In this document: in pieces, positions 27,623 to 35,210 of the stretch | How positions within the stretch are numbered: the first letter of the stretch is position 1 | Layout of the letters: each line of letters starts with the position of its first letter | Source of the DNA: CAZCJU01 sp964562175 | Lineage (GTDB): Bacteria > Bacillota > Clostridia > Oscillospirales > CAG-272 | Length of the DNA stretch: 64,000 bases | Assembly (NCBI GenBank): GCA_964562175.1 | Contig: CAZLRV010000003.1 | Coordinates: 1 to 64,000 of the forward strand | Direction: 5' to 3' | Notes under the pieces: model-generated | Told to the model about the DNA's origin: nothing | Seen by the model: only the letters and a program-made list of their open reading frames with translations | The model's database searches: none | Made by a program: the position numbers and the translations under genes

Positions 27623-28222
27623 TCACTTAAACGACTTTAGCGTACACTCGATAGGCACAGTGTCCGCGTCTGTTTTCTCATCCGTGCAATATGAAAGCAC
27701 GTATTCACCGAGCTTCAGTGTCGTATAGCCGACACTGCCGTCTGTCGTATCGAACGAGTGCGGCGAGGTGCCGAAGCCGCGTCCAATGAGCTTCATATAG
27801 CTCTCCTTCCTCGTCCATATCTTATAAAACTCGTAAAGCCCGTCCTCGGAGCGCATTATATGCTCCGTTTCGTTTTCGGTAAAAAACCGCCGAGCCGTCG
27901 GCAAGACCTCCCGTCTTACCGTTTTTTGGCAATCTATTCCGCATCTGCCTCGACTCGCCATTGCAACACACAGCTTATCACTGTGTGACAGGCTGTAGCA
28001 TATTTGAGATGAGATATATTCATATCCGTACTCATTTTTATATTTCGTCTGTTTGTCGTAATCGATACCGTAATGCTTTAAGGCAAGCTTTATCAGCGGA
28101 TAGGACAAAAGACGAGACGGCTCTCTGCCGCACCTCATATACTCCCTCAGGCGTTTTTCGTCCGAGAGCGAGCGGAGGTCCGGAAGAGAAAATTTATCCG
28201 AGTATGCGTACAATATTATCAT
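27623..28222 (-). CDS. 4'-phosphopantetheinyl transferase (Sfp-type)
   Basis: 199 residues from MIILYAYSDKF at 28222; an ATG four codons earlier (28234) is possible, and neither has a clear ribosome site. Transfers the phosphopantetheine arm of CoA to carrier proteins. The Mg-binding motif RCGIDCQKT and the FYKIWTRKESYMKLIGRG motif (WxxKE) are intact. Short length suits either an ACP-activating or secondary-metabolite enzyme; no carrier protein or NRPS gene is in the window. coaE, which supplies CoA, lies downstream in the same strand cluster. Confidence 0.88.
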   Translation of the reverse strand: MIILYAYSDKFSLPDLRSLSDEKRLREYMRCGREPSRLLSYPLIKLALKHYGIDYDKQTKYKNEYGYEYISSQICYSLSHSDKLCVAMASRGRCGIDCQKTVRREVLPTARRFFTENETEHIMRSEDGLYEFYKIWTRKESYMKLIGRGFGTSPHSFDTTDGSVGYTTLKLGEYVLSYCTDEKTDADTVPIECTLKSFK

Positions 28223-28249
28223 AATTAAAACCATAGATATAATATAATT

Positions 28250-28278
28250 ATTATAATATTACTCCGTCCTTTTTTCAA
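28250..28278 (-). promoter_or_regulatory. Promoter of the PPTase-topoisomerase cluster
   Basis: Reverse strand TTGAAA (28273-28278), 17 bases, TATAAT (28250-28255). Transcription would begin near 28243, leaving a leader of only ~9 bases before the ATG at 28234 or ~21 before 28222. Confidence 0.6.
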
Positions 28279-28327
28279 GAGATAATTTGTAAATATCGCC
28301 GATATGATAATTGTTTAAAAATAACCC

Positions 28328-28356
28328 TTGATTTTTTGCACTCCCTATAGTATAAT
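28328..28356 (+). promoter_or_regulatory. rimO promoter
   Basis: TTGATT (28328-28333), 17-base spacer, TATAAT (28351-28356). The predicted start near 28363 rules out the upstream ATG at 28362 as the rimO start. Confidence 0.7.
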
Positions 28357-28388
28357 CGTATGTGAATACTGTTTTTACGGGTGTTTTT

Positions 28389-29729
28389 ATGAAAAAAACA
28401 AAGATCGGATTCGTTTCTCTCGGCTGTACGAAAAATCAAATAGATGCCGAGCATATGATGTTTCTGCTCGACTGTGCGGGCTATGAGCTTGTTGCGGAGG
28501 AGAGCGAGGCGGATATAGTTGTAATAAACACGTGTGCATTTATAGAGAGTGCCAAGAAAGAATCTATAGAGAATATCATAGATATAGGCTGGCTGAAGGA
28601 AAATGCAAGGTGCAAAAAAATAATCGTGACGGGCTGTCTTGCCGAGCGTTACCGAGATGAGGTACTTGAGCAGATGCCGGAGGTCGATTGCGTTGTCGGA
28701 ATCGGCTGTAACGAGAACATTGTCGATATAATAGGTCGTGTGTGCGAAGGCGAGCGTTTTTCATGCTACGACGAAAAGGAAAAATTGACTCTCGGCGGCG
28801 GACGTGTGCTGACAAGTCCGGGCTACAGCTCATATATCAAGATAGGCGAGGGCTGTGACAACCGCTGTACCTACTGTGCCATTCCGCATATAAGAGGCCC
28901 GTTCCGTTCCCGTCCCATGGAGGATATCGTTGACGAGGCGGTAAGTCTTGAAAACGACGGAGCCGTTGAGATCTCGCTCATTGCACAGGATACGAGCCGA
29001 TACGGCATAGACCTTTACGGTCATTACTCGCTTGCCGAGCTTATAGAAAAGATCACGGCGGCAACGAAAAGGGTCAAACTGAGATTGCTTTATTGCTACC
29101 CGGATAAAATAACGGACGAGCTTATAGTAGTGATAAAGAACAACGATCGTGTCGTTAAATATCTCGATCTGCCTATTCAGCACATATCGGACAAAATGCT
29201 CACGGCAATGAACCGCCACGGCAGCTCGGAACTTATAAAAAGCGTTATAGCAAAGCTGAGAAATAGTATCCCCGATATTGTTCTGCGTACCACTGTTATT
29301 GTCGGCTTCCCCGGTGAGAGCCAAGAGGATTTTGAGCTTTTATGCGACTTTGTAAAGGAAACGAGGTTTGAACGCTTCGGCGCATTTACCTACAGCCGTG
29401 AGGAGGATACGGAGGCGTATGACCTGCCCGAGCAGATAGACGAGCAAACGAAGCAAGACAGATACGACCGTATCATGGCACTTGCCTGCGATATAAGCAA
29501 TGCGTACAACGAGTCGCGCCTCGGCAACACATACGATGTTTTGTGCGAGGGCTACGACGTGCCTGCCGGCTGTTATGTCGGCCGTACATATGCCGATGCA
29601 CCCGATATTGATTGCAAGGTGTTTTTCGATGTAGGTGGCAGACGAGGCTTGCATAATGAGGGCGATGTTGTCAGAGTCAAGATAACGGATCACGACGATT
29701 ACGACCTGATAGGTATATCCGTGAAATAA
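28389..29729 (+). CDS. rimO: Ribosomal protein S12 methylthiotransferase
   Basis: 446 residues from MKKTKIGFVSLGCTKNQ. Adds a methylthio group to an aspartate of ribosomal protein S12 with two 4Fe-4S clusters. The N-terminal MTTase domain holds cluster cysteines in SLGCTKN, NTCAFI and VTGCLAERY. The radical-SAM motif is CDNRCTYCAIPHIRGPFRSR, which with the GPFRSRP continuation is RimO-like rather than MiaB. A TRAM-type domain closes the protein. The ribosome site is weak. Followed by pgsA after 13 bases, a common Bacillota order. Confidence 0.95.
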   Translation: MKKTKIGFVSLGCTKNQIDAEHMMFLLDCAGYELVAEESEADIVVINTCAFIESAKKESIENIIDIGWLKENARCKKIIVTGCLAERYRDEVLEQMPEVDCVVGIGCNENIVDIIGRVCEGERFSCYDEKEKLTLGGGRVLTSPGYSSYIKIGEGCDNRCTYCAIPHIRGPFRSRPMEDIVDEAVSLENDGAVEISLIAQDTSRYGIDLYGHYSLAELIEKITAATKRVKLRLLYCYPDKITDELIVVIKNNDRVVKYLDLPIQHISDKMLTAMNRHGSSELIKSVIAKLRNSIPDIVLRTTVIVGFPGESQEDFELLCDFVKETRFERFGAFTYSREEDTEAYDLPEQIDEQTKQDRYDRIMALACDISNAYNESRLGNTYDVLCEGYDVPAGCYVGRTYADAPDIDCKVFFDVGGRRGLHNEGDVVRVKITDHDDYDLIGISVK

Positions 29730-29742
29730 GGAGCGAATTTAT

Positions 29743-30342
29743 ATGAAAAAATTAAATCTTCCCAATATACTTACCATTTTGCGTATCTGCGCAATTCCGT
29801 TCGTTATGCTGCTGGTAATGCTTGAGCGTGACAGTATGTGGCTCGATATTGCCGCCGCCGCTCTGTTTCTTGCCGCAACGCTTACCGATATGCTTGACGG
29901 TATGCTTGCACGTCGGTGGAACATGGTAACGAATTTCGGTAAATTTCTCGACCCGCTCGCCGATAAATTTCTCGTATTCGGCACGATGCTTGCAATGCTT
30001 TCAAATCCGCAATACGATTATATGCGAACAATGCTCGTGCTGAGTGTTTCGATAATTCTATTCCGTGAGCTTGCCGTCACCTCCATAAGGCTTATCGCCT
30101 CAAAGTCGGACGGCGTGGTAATAGCCGCAAACAAGCTCGGCAAGATAAAGACCTTCAGCCAATCGGTATGCATCATAGCTATCATAATAGACCCGTACAT
30201 ATTCGGCAACGCCGCAATAAACGATTATCGGGTATTTGCCGCACTTAATTATCTGCTTCTCTGCATCGTGCTTTTCTTTACCGTATGGTCGGGATTTAAC
30301 TACATCAAGACCTATTTTTCGTACATAGACCCAACTAAATAA
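29743..30342 (+). CDS. pgsA: CDP-diacylglycerol-glycerol-3-phosphate 3-phosphatidyltransferase
   Basis: 199 residues. Makes phosphatidylglycerol phosphate in the membrane, precursor of phosphatidylglycerol and cardiolipin. The CDP-alcohol phosphotransferase signature is complete: DMLDGMLARRW followed by GKFLDPLADK. About five hydrophobic segments. AAGGAGCG lies ahead of the ATG. Its lipid product feeds the cardiolipin synthase encoded at 42.2 kb. Confidence 0.95.
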   Translation: MKKLNLPNILTILRICAIPFVMLLVMLERDSMWLDIAAAALFLAATLTDMLDGMLARRWNMVTNFGKFLDPLADKFLVFGTMLAMLSNPQYDYMRTMLVLSVSIILFRELAVTSIRLIASKSDGVVIAANKLGKIKTFSQSVCIIAIIIDPYIFGNAAINDYRVFAALNYLLLCIVLFFTVWSGFNYIKTYFSYIDPTK

Positions 30343-30349
30343 AAAAATT

Positions 30350-30400
30350 TCGGTTTTGTCAAATTATTTTCGGTTTACCTATTGACAAAACCGATTTTTT
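30350..30400 (+). terminator. Terminator after rimO-pgsA, overlapping the ylxM promoter
   Basis: 13-bp stem TCGGTTTTGTCAA (30350-30362) with TTGACAAAACCGA (30382-30394), then TTTTTT. The right arm contains the -35 of the next promoter. Confidence 0.85.
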
Positions 30401-30432
30401 ATGATATTATCTGTAAAGTGATTTACTTTACA
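30382..30432 (+). promoter_or_regulatory. ylxM-ffh promoter with dyad over the start site
   Basis: TTGACA 30382-30387, 17 bases, TATTAT 30405-30410. A perfect inverted repeat TGTAAAGT-gattt-ACTTTACA occupies 30412-30432, covering the expected transcription start near 30417. It is placed like a repressor site or a 5'-leader hairpin. Confidence 0.65.
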
Positions 30433-30456
30433 GCCCCTTTTTCAAAGGAGGATAGT

Positions 30457-30804
30457 ATGTCAAGTAAGGATTACGGTATCGGTCTTTTGCTCGATTTCTA
30501 TTCGGAGCTTCTCTCCCCCTCGCAAAGGATGTGCCTTGACCTTTATTATAACGAGGATCTGTCTCTTTCCGAAATATCGCAAAACCTCGGTATAAGCCGT
30601 CAGGGTGCGCTGAACAACATAAAAAAGGGTGAGAGCATACTTCACAATTACGAGGATAAGCTTTCCCTTGCCGCACAGTATACAAAAAACAAAAGTGCGA
30701 TAGCGGAGCTTGATGTGCTGTTTTCGGAGCTGAAGGAAAAGCTTCCCCAATATTCCGAGCATATAGACGATATCAAAAATAAGATAGTTACGTTGCTTTC
30801 ATAA
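30457..30804 (+). CDS. ylxM: YlxM/p13-like DNA-binding protein
   Basis: 115 residues from the ATG at 30457, which follows a full AAAGGAGG site. An upstream in-frame ATG at 30382 sits in the -35 element and is not used. Contains a sigma-70 region 4-like helix-turn-helix (LSLSEISQNLGISRQGALNNIKKGE), residues about 35-65, then a helical tail. In Bacillota YlxM is encoded ahead of ffh and linked to SRP function. The dyad at its own promoter is a candidate target. Confidence 0.9.
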   Translation: MSSKDYGIGLLLDFYSELLSPSQRMCLDLYYNEDLSLSEISQNLGISRQGALNNIKKGESILHNYEDKLSLAAQYTKNKSAIAELDVLFSELKEKLPQYSEHIDDIKNKIVTLLS

Positions 30805-30815
30805 CGGAGTGAAAT

Positions 30816-32144
30816 ATGTTTGATGGACTTGCGGAAAAACTGAATAAAGCGTTTTCGGTCTTTAAGAACAAGGGCAAGCTCACCGAGTCCGATATCAAAG
30901 AGGGAATGCGTGAGATAAAGCTCGCACTTCTTGAAGCCGACGTAAATTTTAAAGTCGTTAAGGATTTTATAAAGATCGTCAGCGAAAGAGCGTTGGGCGA
31001 GGCGGTGCTTGAAAGCCTTGTTCCCTCTCAGCAGATAGTGAAGATAGTCAACGAGGAGCTTATACGCTTGATGGGCGACAAGGAGGAGAGAATAAGATTT
31101 TCTTCTAATCCTCCGACGGTCATCATGATGGTAGGTCTTCAGGGTGCCGGTAAAACGACGCACTGCGCCAAGCTTGCATCCATGTTCAAAACCAAATTCG
31201 GCAAACGTCCCCTGCTCGTTGCCTGCGACGTTTACAGACCTGCGGCTATAAAGCAGCTGCACGTTGTGGGTGAGAGTGTCGACGTACCCGTTTTCTCTAT
31301 CGACGATAAGACCTCACCGGTTGAAATAGCAAAAGCGGGTATTCGCCATGCCGTCAAATACGGCAACGATATGGTATTTATCGACACGGCAGGACGGCTT
31401 CAGATAGACGAGGCACTTATGCAAGAGCTTGTGGACATCAAAAACGAGGTCAACCCCGACGAGATACTGCTCACGATCGATGCGATGCTCGGTCAGGAAG
31501 CGGTAAATGTTTCAAAGACATTTAACGACAAGCTCGACATTACCGGCGTAATACTCACAAAGCTTGACGGTGACACAAGAGGCGGTGCGGCACTTTCCGT
31601 AAAATACGTTACGGGCAAGCCGATAAAATTTATCGGTACAGGCGAAAAGCTCGATCAGATCGAGCCGTTCCACCCCGACCGCATGGCATCTCGAATACTC
31701 GGTATGGGCGATGTACTTACGCTCATTGAAAAGGCTCAACAGAATTTTGACGACAAAAAGGCGGCAGAGCTTGAAAAGAAGATGCGTCAATCGTCGTTCA
31801 CCCTTGTTGATTATCTTGAACAAATGGATCAGATAAAAAACATGGGCTCGATTCAAGATATCCTCGGTATGATGCCGGGCATAAACCGTGCGGCACTTAA
31901 GGATGTTCAGATAGACGAGCGGCAGATAGACCGAGTTAAGGCTATAATCCTGTCCATGACCGTCGAGGAGCGTATTAAGCCTCAAATAATAAATGCCTCA
32001 CGCAAAAAGCGTATCGCAGACGGCTGCGGTATGAAAGTTGAGGACGTAAACAGACTTCTCAAGCAGTTTGAGCAATCGCAAAAAATGATGAAGCAGTTTA
32101 CCAAATCGAGCAAGCGATTCGGTAAGCGCAGCAAATTCTTTTAA
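30816..32144 (+). CDS. ffh: Signal recognition particle GTPase Ffh
   Basis: 442 residues. Binds signal sequences and SRP RNA and targets ribosomes to FtsY. The N-domain is followed by the G-domain: GLQGAGKTTHCAKLA, DVYRPAA, DTAGRLQ, TKLDGDTRGG. The methionine-rich M domain (MGSIQDILGMMPG, KQFEQSQKMMKQF) starts near residue 325 and includes the SRP-RNA-binding helix-turn-helix. The RNA partner is encoded at 34393-34695. 11 bases after ylxM. Confidence 0.97.
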   Translation: MFDGLAEKLNKAFSVFKNKGKLTESDIKEGMREIKLALLEADVNFKVVKDFIKIVSERALGEAVLESLVPSQQIVKIVNEELIRLMGDKEERIRFSSNPPTVIMMVGLQGAGKTTHCAKLASMFKTKFGKRPLLVACDVYRPAAIKQLHVVGESVDVPVFSIDDKTSPVEIAKAGIRHAVKYGNDMVFIDTAGRLQIDEALMQELVDIKNEVNPDEILLTIDAMLGQEAVNVSKTFNDKLDITGVILTKLDGDTRGGAALSVKYVTGKPIKFIGTGEKLDQIEPFHPDRMASRILGMGDVLTLIEKAQQNFDDKKAAELEKKMRQSSFTLVDYLEQMDQIKNMGSIQDILGMMPGINRAALKDVQIDERQIDRVKAIILSMTVEERIKPQIINASRKKRIADGCGMKVEDVNRLLKQFEQSQKMMKQFTKSSKRFGKRSKFF

Positions 32145-32209
32145 TTAAGTAAATTTACCCATTGGGTATTTTAATAAAATAATTATATAAAATTTCGGAG
32201 GAAATTAAA

Positions 32210-32455
32210 ATGGCAGTTAAAATCAGACTTAAAAGAATAGGTGCAAAGAAGTCACCTTATTATCGTGTAGTCGTAGCGGATTCCCGCTTCCCCAGAAACG
32301 GCAGATTTATAGAGGAGATCGGTACCTATAACCCCCTCACCGATCCCGCAACGGTAAAAATAGATGCCGAGAAAGCACAAAAGTGGCTTTCATGCGGTGC
32401 GCAACCCACCGATACGGTAAAGGCTCTTCTTACAAAATCGGGTATAGTTAAATAA
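32210..32455 (+). CDS. rpsP: Ribosomal protein S16
   Basis: 81 residues, the usual bacterial S16 length: MAVKIRLKRIGAKKSPYYRVVVADSR is the signature N-terminus, and GTYNPLTDPATV and the C-terminal GAQPTDTVKALL follow. Small-subunit assembly protein. A strong CGGAGGA site lies before the ATG. Confidence 0.97.
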   Translation: MAVKIRLKRIGAKKSPYYRVVVADSRFPRNGRFIEEIGTYNPLTDPATVKIDAEKAQKWLSCGAQPTDTVKALLTKSGIVK

Positions 32456-32494
32456 TTACTTTTTCCCGTCTTAACATAAGGAACGGTAATAATT

Positions 32495-32734
32495 ATGATT
32501 TCTTATAAGCAACTTCTTTCGGATATAGTCTGCTCGATCGTGGAATTTCCCGACGAGGTGACCGTTGTCGAAAGCACCGAGGATAACGGCGATATATCTC
32601 TCGCCCTCTCAGTTTCGCCTTCCGATATGGGCAAGGTCATCGGTAAGCACGGCAAAATAGCCAAGGCTATACGCGCCGTGATCAAGGCTGCGGCAAGCAC
32701 CGAAAGTAAACACATAAACGTAGATATTCAGTAA
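32495..32734 (+). CDS. khpA: KH-domain RNA-binding protein
   Basis: 79 residues. A single KH domain with the GKHGKIAKAIRAVIKAA signature (GxxG loop). KhpA acts with KhpB in Bacillota as an RNA chaperone linked to division and envelope. It follows rpsP as in most Bacillota, but rimM, trmD and rplS do not follow: the operon stops at a terminator and dnaX converges. Confidence 0.9.
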   Translation: MISYKQLLSDIVCSIVEFPDEVTVVESTEDNGDISLALSVSPSDMGKVIGKHGKIAKAIRAVIKAAASTESKHINVDIQ

Positions 32735-32740
32735 AAATAT

Positions 32741-32775
32741 CGCATAGTGTTATCTACACTATGCGACGTTTTTTT
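32741..32775. terminator. Bidirectional terminator between khpA and dnaX
   Basis: 10-bp stem CGCATAGTGT (32741-32750) with ACACTATGCG (32756-32765). T7 follows on the forward strand and a U-run on the reverse strand, serving both convergent units. Confidence 0.85.
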
Positions 32776-34369
32776 ATTCAAGCTCGTCTATCAATTTGTA
32801 TCTGCCGTCATCCTCACATGGCTTTTGTGACAGCTCTATGCTTGAGGTGTCGTACTTGCCGTCCGTAGCCGTGCAAATGCAGGCAACTATGTTTTCCCTG
32901 CTCATTTCCGCTATCTTCAGCGTTATTGGCGAGGATAAGAACACGAAAAGCTTGCCCTGCCCCTCATACGCACAAGAGTCTGTCAGATACATACTGCTTG
33001 CCGGAGATGCGGATATCAGCTTTTGCGATATATCCGCCCATTTTTTGAAGCTCTTAAGCTCCGTACTCGTATTTCTTTTTTCCTCTGCACCCAACTCGGT
33101 AATCGCTCTCACCTCGGGCGGCTTTTTTTCGTCATTTGTCACTGCAGCCGACTTTTCTTCGGGCTTTTTCTCCTCATCTTCATTCGGCAAAAAGCATTCC
33201 GTGCTTGCTCCTTTGAGCTTCAGTGCCGAATATCTGTCCTCAAGACGTGATACTCTGTCACCGAGTGCTTCAAGGCTCAATTCAAGCGAGGGATCGCAGA
33301 GTCTTATCAATGCAAGCTCCGAGGCATTCTTCTTGAGTGAGGGATTTTTTTGCATAAAAGCGAGCGTTTCATTCAAAACACTTATATGATAAAGTATTCG
33401 CTCCTTTGTAAATCTCACCGATATGCTCTTTAAGTCATTGGCTTGCGCCGGTGTACATTCGATATGCTCGGCGTAATTCTCCACGCATTTGCAAACGAGC
33501 ATATCACGGTAAAAGCCTATAAGCTCACCCCAAAATACGTTAAGCTCCTGTGAGGAAGCGTACATCTGCCCTATGCATTTAAATATCCCACTCATATTGC
33601 ACTCGCTTATGGCACGCACTATTTCAAGAAGCTGATCGAATGCGGTAACGCCGAAAAGTGACGAGGCGACCTTTGCCGTTATCCTCTCTCGGCTGTCCAT
33701 ACAAAGCTCAAGATATACCAACGCATCGCGCATACCGCCCTGTGCCAGCTTTGCTATGACGAATAATGCATCATCATCTATGTCGATCCCCTCACAGTCG
33801 GCAACGTAGCGCAGCCTCTTGCAAATAACGGAATTTGTCAAGCGATTGAAATCATATCTTTGACATCTTGATATTATCGTTGCGGGAAGCTTATTCAGCT
33901 CCGTTGTCGCAAGTATGAAAATAACGTGTTCCGGCGGTTCTTCAAGTGTTTTGAGCAGTGCGTTAAATGCCGATGCAGACATCATATGCACCTCGTCGAT
34001 TATATAAACACGCTTTTTCAGCTCCGATGGCGTATATATAAGCTCGTCGATAAGCTCACGAACATCGCCGACACCGTTGTTGCTTGCCGCATCCATCTCA
34101 ACGATATCGGTATTGAGTCCGCTCTGCATTATCCTGCACGCCTCGCACTCGCCGCACGGATTTCCGTCCTTCGGGCTTAGGCAATTCACCGCACGTGCGA
34201 GTATCTTCGCACACGTTGTCTTGCCCGTTCCTCTCGTTCCGCAAAACAGATATGCGTGAGCCGTCTTGCCTGTTTTTATCTGATTTTTAAGTATTGCGAT
34301 TATCTCATCACGTCCGCAGACCTCTTCAAAGGTTGCGGGTCTGTATTTTCTGTATAAAGACCTGTACAC
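32774..34369 (-). CDS. dnaX: DNA polymerase III subunit gamma/tau
   Basis: 531 residues. Clamp-loader ATPase. The frame begins with GTG at 34369 (MYRSLYRKYRPATFEEVCG), preceded by GAGGTG. The P-loop is GTRGTGKTTCAK, with zinc cysteines in NCLSPKDGNPCGECEAC, DEVHMMS and the sensor region ATTELNKLPATI. The charged linker around residues 400-430 (EEKKPEEKS, NDEKKPPEV) joins a tau-like C-terminal tail. An in-frame slippery heptamer A AAA AAG at codons 414-416 could yield a shorter gamma form. It follows the SRP RNA as in Bacillus, but ybaB and recR are missing downstream. Confidence 0.95.
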   Translation of the reverse strand: MYRSLYRKYRPATFEEVCGRDEIIAILKNQIKTGKTAHAYLFCGTRGTGKTTCAKILARAVNCLSPKDGNPCGECEACRIMQSGLNTDIVEMDAASNNGVGDVRELIDELIYTPSELKKRVYIIDEVHMMSASAFNALLKTLEEPPEHVIFILATTELNKLPATIISRCQRYDFNRLTNSVICKRLRYVADCEGIDIDDDALFVIAKLAQGGMRDALVYLELCMDSRERITAKVASSLFGVTAFDQLLEIVRAISECNMSGIFKCIGQMYASSQELNVFWGELIGFYRDMLVCKCVENYAEHIECTPAQANDLKSISVRFTKERILYHISVLNETLAFMQKNPSLKKNASELALIRLCDPSLELSLEALGDRVSRLEDRYSALKLKGASTECFLPNEDEEKKPEEKSAAVTNDEKKPPEVRAITELGAEEKRNTSTELKSFKKWADISQKLISASPASSMYLTDSCAYEGQGKLFVFLSSPITLKIAEMSRENIVACICTATDGKYDTSSIELSQKPCEDDGRYKLIDELE

Positions 34370-34392
34370 ACTTTCACCTCAAATAAAGAAAA

Positions 34393-34695
34393 GCAAGCTA
34401 CGAAATAAGACCATACACCGTCAGATCGAAATACGTCTATACGCGTGATCCAACAAACCGACTCGGAGCAAGCACCCTTACAACACATCGATAATTCCGC
34501 TTAATGCTGCTTGGTTCCCCACCTGACATGGTTCACGGACATCAATTGCGTAAGACTCGCTCTTCAACACCGATAAAAATGGTACAGACCGTACAGGCGT
34601 AAGCCTCAAAGACGGGATTACTCCCTGCTATAGCGGATTGCAGGTGCAGGACACCGCTACCTCCCCGATTAGTATGGCCTTATTTCATAGCTCGC
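34393..34695 (-). ncRNA. ffs: Signal recognition particle RNA, large Bacillota type
   Basis: The reverse strand shows the Alu domain (GGGGAGGTAGCGGTGTCCTG, CACCTGCAATCCGCT, AGCAGGGAGTAATCCCG) and the S-domain core GAACCATGTCAGGT ... GCAGCATTAAG at about 34500-34540, matching the scRNA layout of Bacillus. The ends (around 34673-34696 and 34393-34416) form a 24-bp closing helix with a few G-U pairs, which fixes the limits. The apical loop reads GG-GGAA-CC where most bacteria have CC-GGAA-GG. The RNA joins Ffh to form SRP. Its 3' end lies about 23 bases before the dnaX start. Confidence 0.93.
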
Positions 34696-34701
34696 TTTAT
34701 T

Positions 34702-34730
34702 ATTCTATCACAAAATTCCGAAAAAATCAA
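34702..34730 (-). promoter_or_regulatory. SRP RNA promoter
   Basis: Reverse strand TTGATT (34725-34730), 17 bases, TAGAAT (34702-34707). The predicted start at about 34695 matches the 5' end deduced from the closing helix. Confidence 0.7.
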
Positions 34731-34766
34731 TAGCTAAATCGAATATTCTCGCAATTTTTATTTTTT

Positions 34767-35201
34767 TTACAGAGAATACACTTCTTTTTCATCAAGTACG
34801 TAAACGCCGTTTTCGGAGAGTACCTCACCGGCTCTGTCAACGTCTGCCGTGCTGATTATCAAGCAAGCGTATTTTCGGTCATTCGGAGTAAGAAATGCGT
34901 ACATATACTCAACCCCTATCCCCGCATCGGCGAGTATCTGCATTGCCGAGGAAAATGAGCCGGGCTTATCCTCTATCTTGACGGCAAGCACGTCCGTCAG
35001 AGCGGTCATGAGAAGCGATGCCTTGCATATCTCCTTTGCTTGCTCGGGCTTATCGACAATAACACGCAGAATGCCAAAATCCGTCGTATCCGCTATTGAC
35101 AAGGCGCGTATATTAACGCCGCCGTCACCGAGTATCCTCGATATCTCGGCAATTCTGCCCGATTTGTTTTCAACGAAAACGGAAAGCTGTTTTACAGACA
35201 T
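34767..35201 (-). CDS. Tandem ACT-domain protein, aryl-acid metabolism type
   Basis: 144 residues, two ACT domains: QLSVFVENKSGRIAEISRILGDGGVNIRALSIADT (first) and VLAVKIEDKPGSFSSAMQILADAGIGVEYMYAF (second). ACT domains bind amino acids, and this arrangement is found with phenylacetate-CoA ligase and indolepyruvate oxidoreductase genes, as here. Probably an amino-acid-sensing regulator of the upstream enzymes; the ligand is likely aromatic by context only. 9 bases after iorB. Confidence 0.85.
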   Translation of the reverse strand: MSVKQLSVFVENKSGRIAEISRILGDGGVNIRALSIADTTDFGILRVIVDKPEQAKEICKASLLMTALTDVLAVKIEDKPGSFSSAMQILADAGIGVEYMYAFLTPNDRKYACLIISTADVDRAGEVLSENGVYVLDEKEVYSL

Positions 35202-35210
35202 GGCACACCC

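Noticed and set aside
34430..34695. A small protein gene in the region between the ACT gene and dnaX
   Set aside because: The stretch is fully explained by the SRP RNA, with promoter, closing helix and S-domain core.
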